Of a DNA stretch of 64,000 nt, positions 44,123 through 53,566 are shown piece by piece. The notes below the pieces were generated by a model. That model had not been told where the DNA came from and did no database searches. It was given only the letters and a program-made list of their open reading frames with translations. Each line of letters begins with the position of its first letter. Position 1 is the first letter of the stretch. Origin of the DNA: Pelagimonas sp. (GTDB lineage Bacteria > Pseudomonadota > Alphaproteobacteria > Rhodobacterales > Rhodobacteraceae); NCBI GenBank assembly GCA_025210345.1, contig JAOARX010000024.1:62001-126000 (forward strand), in the 5' to 3' direction. The translations under genes and the position numbers were made by a program.

Positions 44123-45421
44123 TTACAGACCTTCAGGTTTGCCCACCACGACAAAATCCAGCATATCCGGCTGCAACAGACGCCCGGCAACACGCCGGAT
44201 ATCCTCTGGCGTCACAGCGTTGATATTGGCGTTGCGCGTCTTGATGTACTCCGGGGTCAGCGCGTCCATCTGCATCCCGACAAGGATCCGCGCAATCGGC
44301 CCGTTGCCGTCAAAGCGCAGGGGATAGGCGCCTGTCAGATAGGTCTTCACCTGCTCCAGTTCCGCCTCGGTGACCCCTTCGGATGCGGCCTTGGCCCATT
44401 CCTCTCGGATCACGGAAATCGCCTCGGCGATGCGATCATTGGCCGAGGCCACGCGCCCGACGATCAGTTCGGCGTGATCCTTGGGCAGAAGATAGGAATA
44501 GACCCCATAGGTCAGCCCGCGTTTTTCACGCACCTCAGTCATCAGGCGCGCCTCAAACCCGCCGCCACCCAGAATCTCGTTCAGAACATAGGCCGCAAAG
44601 AAATCGGGATCGTGGCGCTTGATGCCCTTGTGACCAAAGATCGCCACGGACTGTGGGGTATCAAATGGCACAACCGTCACCCCACCGGTGGTGGTCACCT
44701 CGACCGGTTGCGGCATCGGCAGCCCGGTTTTCGGCAGGTCAGACAACAGACGGTCCACGACCAAGGCCAGCTCTTCGCCGGTGATATCCCCGGCGGCAGA
44801 GACAAACACCCGGTCCTGAGACATAACCCCCTTATGCGCAGCGATCAGATCATCGCGCGTCAGGGCCGCGACGCTTTCCAGCGTTCCGGTATGGGGCGTC
44901 GCATAGGGGTGATCGCCATAGATTTGCGCATAAAACGCGTCCCCAACGATTTCATCGGGATCCTTCAGATCCGAGGAAATGCCGGACAGGACCTGCTGTC
45001 GCACGCGTTCGATCGCAACCTCATCAAACCGGGGCGCAACCAGGGTTTGCCGGATCAGCGCGACCGCGTCATCGCGCGTTTCCGTCAGGAATTTGGCCGA
45101 TACGCTGACCGTATCATCCCCCATGTCATAGCCGATCTGGGCAGCGATACGCTCTTTGGCCTCGGTGAACGCGCGCGCGTCCATATCCCCCGCCCCCTCT
45201 TCGAGAAGTCCGGTCATCAGATAGGTCGCCCCGCGTTTCCCCGGCAGATCCAGCGATCCGCCCCCTTGAAACCGCAGTTCCAGCGCCACGAAGGGGATAG
45301 AGTGATCCTCGGCCAGCCAAGCGGTAAACCCACCCGGTGTTTCAACAATTTCGATCTCGGTCCCGGCGCTGCCCATCGTGCCCAGCGCCATGAATGCGGA
45401 AATAACAAGCCCCCGGATCAT
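44123..45421 (-). CDS. M16-family peptidase-like protein, non-catalytic partner
   Basis: 432 residues with an N-terminal signal-like segment. It has the M16 fold (GATYLMTGLLEEGAG, then REKRGLTYGVYSYLLPKDHA) but the zinc-binding HxxEH is replaced, YLMTG standing where His-Phe-Leu-Glu-His is expected. It keeps the arginine/tyrosine substrate-binding region of the second M16 half. It overlaps the upstream active M16 gene by 4 bases; the two should form a heterodimer like bacterial PqqL-type or mitochondrial processing peptidase pairs. Confidence 0.88.
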   Translation of the reverse strand: MIRGLVISAFMALGTMGSAGTEIEIVETPGGFTAWLAEDHSIPFVALELRFQGGGSLDLPGKRGATYLMTGLLEEGAGDMDARAFTEAKERIAAQIGYDMGDDTVSVSAKFLTETRDDAVALIRQTLVAPRFDEVAIERVRQQVLSGISSDLKDPDEIVGDAFYAQIYGDHPYATPHTGTLESVAALTRDDLIAAHKGVMSQDRVFVSAAGDITGEELALVVDRLLSDLPKTGLPMPQPVEVTTTGGVTVVPFDTPQSVAIFGHKGIKRHDPDFFAAYVLNEILGGGGFEARLMTEVREKRGLTYGVYSYLLPKDHAELIVGRVASANDRIAEAISVIREEWAKAASEGVTEAELEQVKTYLTGAYPLRFDGNGPIARILVGMQMDALTPEYIKTRNANINAVTPEDIRRVAGRLLQPDMLDFVVVGKPEGL

Positions 45422-46758
45422 TGTGCGGCCTCCTGCGTTTTCAAATGCGCGGTCACGGATTTCTTCGGGTCGAACACCTCGCGCGCGGCGGCGATGATGT
45501 CTTCGCCGGTCACTGCCGCCAGAATATCGGGCCAGGCCTGCACATCTTCGATGGTCAACCCAGAGGTCAGAGCATCCCCATAGCGCCGCGCAAGCGATCC
45601 CGAATTGTCGCGCGCATATATCTGTGCCGCGCGCAGCTGAAACTTGATTCGCTCCAATTGGTCCGGGTCGACCCCCTCTTGCAGGAACTCTGCCACCGCC
45701 TGATCCAATGCCGCCTCGGCCTCATCCAAGGAATGCCCCGGTGTTGGCACGATCACCAGCCCAAAGCTGGTGTCATCCAAAGAGGTGCCCGAATACCAAG
45801 CCCCGGAATAGACGGCTTTTTGCGTTTCAAACTGCAATTTCTGCGTCAAAACAGAAGTCTGACCACCGCCGAGGACCTCGGCCAACAACGTCAGCGCCGC
45901 GGCTTTTTCCTGATCCCCCGGATCCCGTTCCGGTGCGAGATAACTGCGCAACACATAGGGCTGCGCAACACGCGGGTCCGCGAATTCTATCCGGCGCGCC
46001 GCCAGTTGCGGGGGCTCTTGCGCCCGGTCGCGCGGCCGAAGATCGGGGTTGGCCGCCAAGGGCGCATAGTGGGTTTGCGCCAGGGCGCGGACCTCTTGCG
46101 GAGTGACGTCTCCGGCGACGATCAAGACCGCGTTGTTGGGCGCATAGAAGCTACGATAATAGTCCAGCGCATCCTCCAGATCGAGCGTCACCATCTCATG
46201 GCGCCAGCCGATCACCGGGGTGCCATAGGGATGATTCAGATAGAGCGCGGCGCGCATCTGTTCGCGCATCAGGGCCGAAGGATCATTTTCAACCCGTTGA
46301 TTGCGCTCTTCGATAATCACTTCGCGCTCGGTCAGAATGTCTTGCTCGGACAGGCGAATGTTCAGCATCCGGTCCGCTTCCATCTGCATCATCAGCCCCA
46401 GGCGATCCGCCGCAACCCTTTGGTGATAGGCGGTCTGGTCATAGCTGGTAAAAGCGTTGTCGGTGCCCCCGTTGGCGGCCACGGTGGCGCTGAACTCGCC
46501 CGGCGCTAAGGTCTCGGTGCCCTTGAACAACAGGTGTTCCAAAAAATGCGCGATTCCTGAAACGCCGCGCGTCTCATCCGCCGATCCGGCCCGATACCAG
46601 ACCATGTGTTCAACAACGGGGGCGCGATGATCTTCGATCACCACCACCTCCATGCCATTTTCAAGGGTAAATCCCGTGACCTGGTCCTTGGCCATCCCCG
46701 GGGACGCCCCAAGGCCAAGGCTGGTGCTAAGTAGAAAACCGGTCAGAAGTCGTTTCAT
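45418..46758 (-). CDS. M16-family zinc metallopeptidase, catalytic subunit
   Basis: 446 residues. Signal peptide (KRLLTGFLLSTSLGLGASPG, cleaved near MAKD), the zinc motif GIAHFLEHLLFKGT (HxxEH) and the downstream Glu in LTEREVIIEERNQR. A periplasmic or envelope endopeptidase for short peptides is the family expectation. An AAGGAAG site supports ATG 46758 over the earlier ATG at 46782. Translationally coupled to the inactive partner gene. Confidence 0.92.
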   Translation of the reverse strand: MKRLLTGFLLSTSLGLGASPGMAKDQVTGFTLENGMEVVVIEDHRAPVVEHMVWYRAGSADETRGVSGIAHFLEHLLFKGTETLAPGEFSATVAANGGTDNAFTSYDQTAYHQRVAADRLGLMMQMEADRMLNIRLSEQDILTEREVIIEERNQRVENDPSALMREQMRAALYLNHPYGTPVIGWRHEMVTLDLEDALDYYRSFYAPNNAVLIVAGDVTPQEVRALAQTHYAPLAANPDLRPRDRAQEPPQLAARRIEFADPRVAQPYVLRSYLAPERDPGDQEKAAALTLLAEVLGGGQTSVLTQKLQFETQKAVYSGAWYSGTSLDDTSFGLVIVPTPGHSLDEAEAALDQAVAEFLQEGVDPDQLERIKFQLRAAQIYARDNSGSLARRYGDALTSGLTIEDVQAWPDILAAVTGEDIIAAAREVFDPKKSVTAHLKTQEAAQ

Positions 46759-46860
46759 AGCGCCCTTCCTTTTCTGAAACATGGTTAAAGAAAACTTACG
46801 GCTTGAAAGGTTAACTTCAAGCTATCAAGGCTGACGCTTTTGTGAGGCACTGGCAAATCG

Positions 46861-46879
46861 GGGCGGGAAAAGCCCGCCC
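46861..46879 (-). terminator. probable terminator after the DUF3035 gene
   Basis: GGGCGGG and CCCGCCC (46861-46867 and 46873-46879) form a 7-bp stem; on the minus strand the loop is CTTTT and GATTTG follows. It lies about 20 bases after the DUF3035 stop codon. The T run is weak. Confidence 0.5.
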
Positions 46880-46899
46880 ACAATATCTGTTCCCGATGT

Positions 46900-47418
46900 C
46901 TATTCGGGGGGCGCGGCCGGGGTTTGGGCGCCTGCGCGACGATAGCGTTGCATCCAGGCATAGGGCTCAAGCGATTGCCGACGATACGCATAGTTATAAT
47001 CATCTCGCGGCAAGAGCGACCAAGTAAACCGGCCCTTGGTGCGGCGGTATTGCTTGTCCTCGGCCTTCAGCTTGGCCTTGATCTGATCGTCACGGCCAAA
47101 GCGACTTGAGCTTTTCACAAGCGCGGCATCACCCGCTCCGATGCCCTCACCGGCCTGCAACCGCGCAGGATTGCCCCCCAGTGCTGCAACAAGGTCCGCC
47201 TTGGGTGTCAGATCAACGCGATTTGAGCCACCCGGTGTGGGCGACGGCAAGGCACTATAGCTTTCGGGTTGCACCAACTCTTTGGACGGCAAAATACCGA
47301 ATTCTTCGGGCTCACCCGAGAATGTCCGCAATTCGTGCAGCACACGCGGCTCTTTGTCCGACGTGCTACAAGCTGCCAATCCCACCAAGGCAATCAGTGC
47401 CACATGCGACGCTCGCAT
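46900..47418 (-). CDS. DUF3035 lipoprotein
   Basis: 172 residues with a lipoprotein signal: MRASHVALIALVGLAAC, where the lipobox LAAC places the lipidated Cys at residue 17. The mature part is polar and matches the DUF3035 family (FGILPSKELVQPESYSALPS; TWSLLPRDDYNYAYRRQSLE). AAGGGG precedes ATG 47418. It directly follows lspA, whose product processes lipoproteins. Confidence 0.85.
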   Translation of the reverse strand: MRASHVALIALVGLAACSTSDKEPRVLHELRTFSGEPEEFGILPSKELVQPESYSALPSPTPGGSNRVDLTPKADLVAALGGNPARLQAGEGIGAGDAALVKSSSRFGRDDQIKAKLKAEDKQYRRTKGRFTWSLLPRDDYNYAYRRQSLEPYAWMQRYRRAGAQTPAAPPE

Positions 47419-47473
47419 CAGCCACCCCTTCCAGTTCAACGTTCCACAGCCTTACCCTATCTCAAGGGCGGCG

Positions 47474-47983
47474 TCACGAGGCGTTTTTGTCCGTTGGAAA
47501 GAGAACCAGCCCAAACGCCCCGGCAAAGATGGCGATATCCGCGACATTGAAGGCAAACGGGTTGTCATATCCGCAGCACGACATGTTCAGGAAATCCGCC
47601 ACTGCGCCATATAATACACGGTCCAGCACATTGCCAAAGGCCCCGCCCACCAAAAGACCGGCGGAAATCAGCCCAAGCTTGCCCGGGGGGTCGCGGCGCA
47701 CCCAAACGAGGACAAAGGCCACGATGGCAAACGCCAGCGCGATCAAGATCCACTTGGTATTGGGATCGGAACCATGTCCGAACAGGCCGAAATTAATCCC
47801 GAAATTCCACGCCATCTTGAAATTCAGATAGGGTGGGAAAACCTCGATCACCCGTAGGTGAGACAGATCCAATACATGCACAACCCAGACCTTAGTGAGT
47901 TGATCCACAAGGAAAACCGCCAGTGCCACCTGCCACATGAGCCGAGAGATATTTTGCCGGGGCGGGTTCAGATCAATTGACAA
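47474..47983 (-). CDS. lspA: lipoprotein signal peptidase (signal peptidase II)
   Basis: 169 residues, four membrane segments. Catalytic aspartates lie in GNVLDRVLYGAVADFL and FNVADIAIFAG; the N-terminal DQLTKVWV stretch is also conserved. It cleaves prolipoprotein signals. The start is a TTG at 47983 with an AAGGTG site 8 bases upstream; the first ATG (47938) has no site and would cut into the first helix region. Followed by the DUF3035 lipoprotein gene and the M16 pair. Confidence 0.93.
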   Translation of the reverse strand: MSIDLNPPRQNISRLMWQVALAVFLVDQLTKVWVVHVLDLSHLRVIEVFPPYLNFKMAWNFGINFGLFGHGSDPNTKWILIALAFAIVAFVLVWVRRDPPGKLGLISAGLLVGGAFGNVLDRVLYGAVADFLNMSCCGYDNPFAFNVADIAIFAGAFGLVLFPTDKNAS

Positions 47984-48173
47984 AATGGTTACACCTTGTG
48001 TCAGTTCACGTAACGTTATGTTTTTCCGGGATCACGCCAAGGAACACCAGCGGGCTTTTGTGTCAGACAAAAGCGACTTAGCGTCACCCAAACGCAAACA
48101 TGCGCGAATTAGAATAAATCCACTCCGCTCGGGAACACCATAGGATTCACGGGTGACCTTACGGCAACACAAC

Positions 48174-48199
48174 AAAACGGCGCCCAAGTCCGAGCGCCG
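48174..48199 (-). terminator. rho-independent terminator after purH
   Basis: Minus-strand reading: CGGCGC and GCGCCG (48199-48194 with 48183-48178) form the stem, followed by TTTTG. It lies about 25 bases past the purH stop. Confidence 0.75.
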
Positions 48200-48222
48200 C
48201 TTTGAAGGGTACCACATTCATC

Positions 48223-49812
48223 TTAGTGACGGAAATGACGCATGCCCGTAAAGACCATGGCCAGGCCTTTTTCGTTGGCGGCGTCGATCACCTCTTGGTC
48301 GCGCATCGAGCCACCCGGCTGGATCACGCAGGTGCCCCCTGCCGCCGCCGCTTCGAGCAGCCCATCAGCGAAGGGAAAGAACGCATCCGAAGCCACGGCA
48401 CAGCCCTTGGCCAGGCTTTCCGCAAGACCCAGATCCGCCGCCATGCGGCCCGCTTTCGACGCCGCCACATTGGCGCTGTCCAAACGTGACATCTGACCCG
48501 CGCCCACGCCGACCGTGGCCTGATCTTTGACATAGACAATCGCGTTGGATTTCACATGCTTGGCCACTTTCCATGCGAACAGAAGATCCCGCATCTGGGC
48601 CTCTGTCGGGGCCTTTTCGGTGACAACCTTCAGGTCATCCATGCCCACATAGCCCACGTCCTTGTCCTGCACCAGGACACCGCCAGCAACCTGTTTGTAG
48701 GCGGTCAGCGGTTTGCGCACATCGGGCAGCCCATCGGTCAGCAGCAGGCGCAGGTTCTTTTTCGCGGCAAAGATCTCTTTCGCCGCCTCCGACGCGCCGG
48801 GGGCGATCACGACTTCGGTGAAGATCTCGACAATCTTGGTGGCCGTCTCGGCATCCAGCGGCTGGTTCAGCGCGACGATCCCGCCAAAGGCGCTGGTGCG
48901 GTCGCAGTCAAAGGCCTTTTGATAGGCCTCGACCAATGTCGCCCCCTTGGCCACACCGCAGGGGTTCGCATGCTTGATGATCGCCACGGCAGGCGTGTCC
49001 GCCGGATCGAACTCGGCCACCAGCTCAAACGCCGCGTCCGTGTCGTTGATATTGTTGTAGGACAGCTCTTTGCCCTGCAACTGGGTTGCGGTCGCCACGC
49101 CGGGGCGGTGCGACCCATCGGTATAAAAGGCCGCCTGCTGGTGGCTGTTTTCACCATAGCGCAGGGTCTGTTTCAGCTCACCGGCAAAGGCACGACGACG
49201 CGGTGTGGGTTCATTCACGGCGCCTGCCATCCACGTCGACACAGCCGCATCATAGGCCCCCGTGCGCGCATAGGCGATCTGGGCCTGACGCTGGCGGAAC
49301 CCATATGAGGTCTGCCCGTCGTTCGCATCCAGTTCGGCCAAAAGCGCGTCGTAATCCTGCACATCCACGATGGTGGTGACAAAGGCGTGGTTCTTGGCGG
49401 CAGCACGGATCATCGCCGGACCACCAATGTCGATGTTTTCGATCATCTCGTCATAATCTGCCCCACGCGCCAGCGCCGCTTCGAACGGATACAGGTTCAC
49501 AACCAACAGGTCGATCGCACCAATCCCGTGGTCCTGCATTGCGGCGACATGGGCCTCATTGTCGCGCAGCGCCAGCAGGCCACCATGCACACGCGGATGC
49601 AGCGTTTTCACGCGGCCATCCATCATCTCGGGGAACTCGGTGACTTCGGCAACGTCCTTGACCGCGACGCCCGCGTCCCGCAGCGTCTTGGCTGAACCAC
49701 CGGTGGACAGGATCTCGACCCCGCGCGCAGCCAAGGCCTGGCCCAGTTCGACCAGACCGGTTTTATCAGAAACAGAAAGAAGGGCGCGGCGGAGAGGCGC
49801 GAGATCTTGCAT
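48223..49812 (-). CDS. purH: bifunctional purine biosynthesis protein PurH
   Basis: 529 residues. N-terminal IMP cyclohydrolase (about 1-200: [44 protein letters not shown]-like [12 protein letters not shown]) and C-terminal AICAR formyltransferase (about 205-529: [38 protein letters not shown]). It performs the last two steps of IMP synthesis. Starts 21 bases after the heparinase-like gene. Confidence 0.97.
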   Translation of the reverse strand: MQDLAPLRRALLSVSDKTGLVELGQALAARGVEILSTGGSAKTLRDAGVAVKDVAEVTEFPEMMDGRVKTLHPRVHGGLLALRDNEAHVAAMQDHGIGAIDLLVVNLYPFEAALARGADYDEMIENIDIGGPAMIRAAAKNHAFVTTIVDVQDYDALLAELDANDGQTSYGFRQRQAQIAYARTGAYDAAVSTWMAGAVNEPTPRRRAFAGELKQTLRYGENSHQQAAFYTDGSHRPGVATATQLQGKELSYNNINDTDAAFELVAEFDPADTPAVAIIKHANPCGVAKGATLVEAYQKAFDCDRTSAFGGIVALNQPLDAETATKIVEIFTEVVIAPGASEAAKEIFAAKKNLRLLLTDGLPDVRKPLTAYKQVAGGVLVQDKDVGYVGMDDLKVVTEKAPTEAQMRDLLFAWKVAKHVKSNAIVYVKDQATVGVGAGQMSRLDSANVAASKAGRMAADLGLAESLAKGCAVASDAFFPFADGLLEAAAAGGTCVIQPGGSMRDQEVIDAANEKGLAMVFTGMRHFRH

Positions 49813-49833
49813 CGGATTTTCCCCAGATGAGTA

Positions 49834-51582
49834 TCAGACAGAATCGTCCATCTCATCCATCGCCAAATCGCGCACGGCCAGGGCCGTGTCTTGCGCCTTG
49901 GCCAAAGACCAACGGACGCGGGTCGAATACTGCATTGCAGCACCAGATAAAACAATCTGTTGTGTCGCACGTGGCCTTAAACGGCCTTTTTCAAGGTAAA
50001 CCGAGGGTTCAAGGGTCATTTCCACCGGTCCGTCAAAGCGAAACACCCAGATTTCCCCCGATCGCAGCGCCACAGAGACCGCCAGCCCCCCCATATCCAG
50101 CGCCACATCGGCCTCGGGATGCAGGTGGAACCGAATCTGATAGGGCACCCCTTCCAGCCGGGTCGCATCCATGACGGTGTCGAATCGCTTGCGCGACGCG
50201 GCATCCAGAGCAACCAGGTAATCTTCGCCCTCAAGGGTGCGGCCGTCCAGGCTTAGCTCCAGACTGCGCGCATGGGTCAATCCATGGGATTTGAGATAGC
50301 CATCATGCGCGCCCTCAAAGCGGCGCTTTTCGTGCTGTACATCCAGTTGCAAAGGCACGTCTGCGGGCGCGCCTTCTAGCAGCTCTGCCTCGCCCATTCC
50401 CACCCAACGCGCCGGCGCAAGGCGCGCGCTGGAATATCCAGCCAGGCACAGCACCGAATGAGACGGTGTCGCCCGCCCCGCGCGGCGCCAGTCTTCGCCA
50501 AAGCCATCACCCGACCCGCAGTTCACGATCAGGGGGCGGCGCCCCGAGGTCAGTTCAAACGCAAGGGTCGAAGCATGCGCATGGGTCGAGGCCACCCCCA
50601 TCGGCGGAGAGGCCCCGTCAATGATCACCGAGGTCCGCGCACAATTCAGGCGCGCATAGCCCATCGCCAGACCATCCCCCTGTTTCGCCTTGATCCCCGA
50701 GGCCGCCAGCGCCTGGTCCAGTCGCCCGTCCAGGCCGCGACCGCCCCCATGAAAGCGCGCAAGCCCACCGTCCGCATGCCGCAACGTGCGCAGGGTCGGC
50801 GCGATGCGCGTGATCGCCTTCAGGTGCTCGGGATCGGCATGCTGCCCCGCCTCTTCCAGGGCGGCCTGCGCCCAGGTGAGAAGCGTAAACACCTCCAAAA
50901 GCTCTTCGGGATTGCGGGTGATGATCCCGCCCTGCTCATCAATCTGGCGCCTGCATTCCACGGCCAGCGCCTTGATCGCCGGGGCAATATGCGCCTCCAT
51001 CCCCTGAATGGAGATCCCCGCGTACAACAGGCCCGTCATGGCTTCGAACCGGGGCAACCCCGGCAACGCCGAAAGCCCGCGCTTGGACAAAAACCGGGTC
51101 TGCGCCGCCAGCGCCTTGTAAAACGCCTCATGTTGTTCGGGGGACGCCGCGCGCAGGACAAAAAGGGCGTGATGCACCCAGCGGATCACCCGCCGCCCGG
51201 TCAAATCCGGGGTCCACCCCGGACCACGCCCCCGCCCATAACGTTCAATCCAGCCAAACAACCAGTCCTGCGCCAGTTTGCGCGCCTTGACATCCCCCAC
51301 GGCAGCCAAGTCATCCAGCCAGGTAAACCCCTGAATTTCATCGGAAAAGGCAGCGCTATCGCAGTCGACCTCCCAAAGGGGGCGCCCCTTGGCCTCGACC
51401 AGTTGACCGGCAAACATCAGATTGCCCGCCATCATCTGCCTGCCTCGGGCAAAATAACCGATCGTACGGGGTTCGGGCTGCGATACGAACCCGTCCGCGG
51501 GCCGCGCCCGCGCCGAAAGCCGCGCCTGAACGCGGTTCATCAAGCGCGCATGCGCACTTTTCCATTTCTGTCCATAAGACAT
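49834..51582 (-). CDS. heparinase II/III family protein
   Basis: 582 residues: an N-terminal alpha-helical toroid (about 60-290) and a C-terminal beta region (about 300-570) as in heparinase II/III-like polysaccharide lyases, with VASTHAHASTLAFELTSGRR as the central His-containing motif. No signal peptide is evident. It sits between rsmB and purH, a conserved position in Rhodobacterales, which argues for a housekeeping envelope role rather than use of external polysaccharide; that is inference. A GAGG site precedes ATG 51582. Confidence 0.85.
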   Translation of the reverse strand: MSYGQKWKSAHARLMNRVQARLSARARPADGFVSQPEPRTIGYFARGRQMMAGNLMFAGQLVEAKGRPLWEVDCDSAAFSDEIQGFTWLDDLAAVGDVKARKLAQDWLFGWIERYGRGRGPGWTPDLTGRRVIRWVHHALFVLRAASPEQHEAFYKALAAQTRFLSKRGLSALPGLPRFEAMTGLLYAGISIQGMEAHIAPAIKALAVECRRQIDEQGGIITRNPEELLEVFTLLTWAQAALEEAGQHADPEHLKAITRIAPTLRTLRHADGGLARFHGGGRGLDGRLDQALAASGIKAKQGDGLAMGYARLNCARTSVIIDGASPPMGVASTHAHASTLAFELTSGRRPLIVNCGSGDGFGEDWRRAGRATPSHSVLCLAGYSSARLAPARWVGMGEAELLEGAPADVPLQLDVQHEKRRFEGAHDGYLKSHGLTHARSLELSLDGRTLEGEDYLVALDAASRKRFDTVMDATRLEGVPYQIRFHLHPEADVALDMGGLAVSVALRSGEIWVFRFDGPVEMTLEPSVYLEKGRLRPRATQQIVLSGAAMQYSTRVRWSLAKAQDTALAVRDLAMDEMDDSV

Positions 51583-51684
51583 CGGCCCAGCCTCAGTTCA
51601 CCCGTTCCGGGTCTTGTTTGCCCAGCTTATACCCCGCGCACCAGTCCGAGTCACTGCCTTTGACACCACGGGCCAAGCAGGATG

Positions 51685-52938
51685 TCACGACTTGCGCAAA
51701 AGCGCCATATAAAAGCCGTCCATGCCGCCCCGGTCACGCCAATAATCCGGGCGCAGGCGCAGCCCGCCTTCATCCGAACGCCAGCTGTCTTCGATCCAGG
51801 GCTGGTCAAGGGGCAGCACGCTGAGCCCCGGAACCTGCGCAAGCGCCTCTTCGATGTGGCATTCCCCCTCATCGGGCAAAAGCGAACAGGTGGCGAAAAC
51901 CAGCTTTCCGCCGAGTTTCAACAGGGTCAGGGCGTGGGCCAGCATCGCCTCTTGCAGCCCGATCAACTCAGAAATCCGTTCACCTTTATGCGCGTGGGGC
52001 AGGTCCGGGTGGCGCCGGATCGTCCCGGTGGCGGAACAGGGGGCATCCAAAAGGATGGCGTCATACTGGCCCACGTGCTCCATCGCGTCCCCGGCCACCA
52101 CCGTTGCACGCAATCCCGTGCGGGCGAGGTTCTCTTCCACCCGTTTCAATCGCGCCTGGGACAGATCCAGCGCCGTGACCTCCGCCCCAGCCGCGGCCAG
52201 TTGCAAGGTCTTGCCACCGGGGGCGGCGCACATATCCAGAACCTTCAGCCCAGCCACATCGCCCAATAGCCGCGCAGGCAGGGCCGCAGCAGCATCCTGC
52301 ACCCACCAGGCCCCCTCGGAAAAACCGGGCAGAGCCGTCACCTGGCCCGGGTCCTCCAGGCGTACAGATCCGGTTGGCAAAACCGTGCCGCCCAGCTTTT
52401 TGGCCCACCCTTCGGCATCGGATGTCACCGTGATGTCCAAGGGGGCTCCGTCAAAATGGGCCTGCTCCATCGCCGCAACCGCCTGGGGGGTCCAGGCCTC
52501 GGCCAGGGGCTTGCGCAACCATTTCGGAAGGCGCGGCACGCGAAGCTGCCCCCAGGCCTCTGGCCCCTGTGCCGAGATCTTGCGCAACACCGCGTTCACC
52601 AACCCCTTGGCCCCCTGCGTCCGCTTCCCCCGTGCGGCGATCTCGACGCAGTCGCTGACAACACCATGCGCCGCGCCCCCCGAGCACAGCTCGATCGTGC
52701 CCAAGCGCAAGATGTTCATAACCCGCAGTGCCGGGGTTTTGCGCAGATGCGGCTTTAAAAGACGATCCACCCGTTCCAATCCGCGCAAACACTGGAGCGA
52801 CAAGCGCTGTGCCGCTGCCCGATCTGCAGGCTCGAGCCGCTCCAACAAGCGCGCCTCGGACAGGGGCCGCCCCTGGTCAAGCACCTGATCTAACAGGTCA
52901 ACTGCGGCTTTACGTGCGGGGCTCGGGGCTTTGGACAT
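51685..52938 (-). CDS. rsmB: RsmB-type 16S rRNA (cytosine-C5)-methyltransferase
   Basis: 417 residues. N-terminal NusB-like RNA-binding domain (about 5-130) and C-terminal RNA m5C methyltransferase: DMCAAPGGKTLQLAAAGA (SAM site), DAPCSATGTIRRHPDLP (second Cys) and FATCSLLPDEGE (catalytic Cys). This is the RsmB layout, modifying C967 of 16S rRNA. GGAGA precedes ATG 52938; divergent from the DUF1674 gene. Confidence 0.93.
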   Translation of the reverse strand: MSKAPSPARKAAVDLLDQVLDQGRPLSEARLLERLEPADRAAAQRLSLQCLRGLERVDRLLKPHLRKTPALRVMNILRLGTIELCSGGAAHGVVSDCVEIAARGKRTQGAKGLVNAVLRKISAQGPEAWGQLRVPRLPKWLRKPLAEAWTPQAVAAMEQAHFDGAPLDITVTSDAEGWAKKLGGTVLPTGSVRLEDPGQVTALPGFSEGAWWVQDAAAALPARLLGDVAGLKVLDMCAAPGGKTLQLAAAGAEVTALDLSQARLKRVEENLARTGLRATVVAGDAMEHVGQYDAILLDAPCSATGTIRRHPDLPHAHKGERISELIGLQEAMLAHALTLLKLGGKLVFATCSLLPDEGECHIEEALAQVPGLSVLPLDQPWIEDSWRSDEGGLRLRPDYWRDRGGMDGFYMALLRKS

Positions 52939-53025
52939 GCGGTCTCCGGCGAAACTGAAAACGGGGCGACTTGCCCCGGGAATGCCCGCCCGTATATCAA
53001 TGCACCAACTGCAAGGAAAGCCGAC

Positions 53026-53208
53026 ATGTCAGATACCCCCCAAGAACTGCCCCCTGCGGCCCAGCGCGCCCTGGCCGAAGCCGAAGCGCGCCGTATCAAG
53101 GCCGACGAAGAGGCCAAGACGCGCCCAAAAGAGTTGGGAGGGCGCGATGGACCTGACCCCGCGCGCTATGGCGACTGGGAGAAAAAAGGCATCGCCATCG
53201 ATTTTTGA
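53026..53208 (+). CDS. DUF1674 protein, succinate dehydrogenase assembly factor 4 family
   Basis: 60 residues. The C-terminal signature PKELGGRDGPDPARYGDWEK followed by KGIAIDF defines DUF1674/SDHAF4, which in mitochondria binds flavinylated SdhA and prevents radical leakage before complex II assembly. The N-terminal half is an Ala/Glu/Lys-rich helix. No sdh genes are in the window. Confidence 0.88.
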   Translation: MSDTPQELPPAAQRALAEAEARRIKADEEAKTRPKELGGRDGPDPARYGDWEKKGIAIDF

Positions 53209-53267
53209 TCGAGGCCCGCACCAAGCAACACGGTCAGCGTGGGGGTTTCACACCCCCACACCCCCGT

Positions 53268-53291
53268 GGGATATTTTCAAAGAGATGAAAC
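53268..53291 (+). repeat. dispersed GGGATATTTT repeat, copy
   Basis: GGGATATTTTCAAAGAGATG begins at 53268, identical over this 20-base core to the copy at 57783. An inverted copy lies at 53457-53480. Confidence 0.75.
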
Positions 53292-53339
53292 GCAGGTTAA
53301 AGGCAAATTAACCAAGCCGAGGCCTGATGTATCTGCGGT

Positions 53340-53460
53340 ACAGGCTGGGAAGCCGATGACCGCAAGAGGTGAAGCAATGGCGATCCGCCCAATGGCCGGT
53401 TGTCACAGCTGAGTTGGCAAAGCCGCATGGTGACCAAACAGCACCATGCGGCTTTGTTTC
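53340..53460 (+). ncRNA. candidate small RNA with an 11-codon open frame
   Basis: A plausible promoter (TTAACC at 53308, 16-base spacer, TATCTG at 53330) precedes about 120 bases that end in a strong hairpin. Inside is AGAGG, 7 bases, then ATG at 53377 and the open frame MAIRPMAGCHS with a TGA at 53410-53412. It may be a regulatory RNA, a small-protein gene or both. Nothing on the plus strand follows that it could attenuate. Confidence 0.35.
53419..53455. terminator. long hairpin terminator between candidate RNA and dapB
   Basis: AAAGCCGCATGGTG (53419-53432) pairs perfectly with CACCATGCGGCTTT (53442-53455), loop ACCAAACAG. TTTGTTTC continues on the plus strand, and the symmetric stem can also end dapB transcripts on the minus strand. 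Confidence 0.75.
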
Positions 53461-53480
53461 ATCTCTTGTCCAATATCCCC
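53457..53480 (-). repeat. dispersed GGGATATT repeat, inverted copy
   Basis: TTTCATCTCTTGTCCAATAT followed by CCCC is the reverse complement of the dispersed motif with a few changes, in opposite orientation to the copy at 53268. Confidence 0.65.
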
Positions 53481-53566
53481 GCCGGAGGCCCCTGATCGCC
53501 CTGGGTCCTCAAGACAATGCGCGGGGTGGGCGGGTGGGCGCGCTTTGGATTGCGGGCGCAGGGCGA

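Larger units (their letters stand above)
53209..53566. other. 358-base intergenic region with repeat pair and candidate small RNA
   Basis: No ordinary protein gene is supported. It holds a GGGATATT repeat copy at 53268, a candidate promoter, an 11-codon open frame with ribosome site, a strong terminator hairpin and an inverted GGATATT repeat copy at 53457. It lies between the DUF1674 gene and the convergent dapB gene. Confidence 0.65.
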
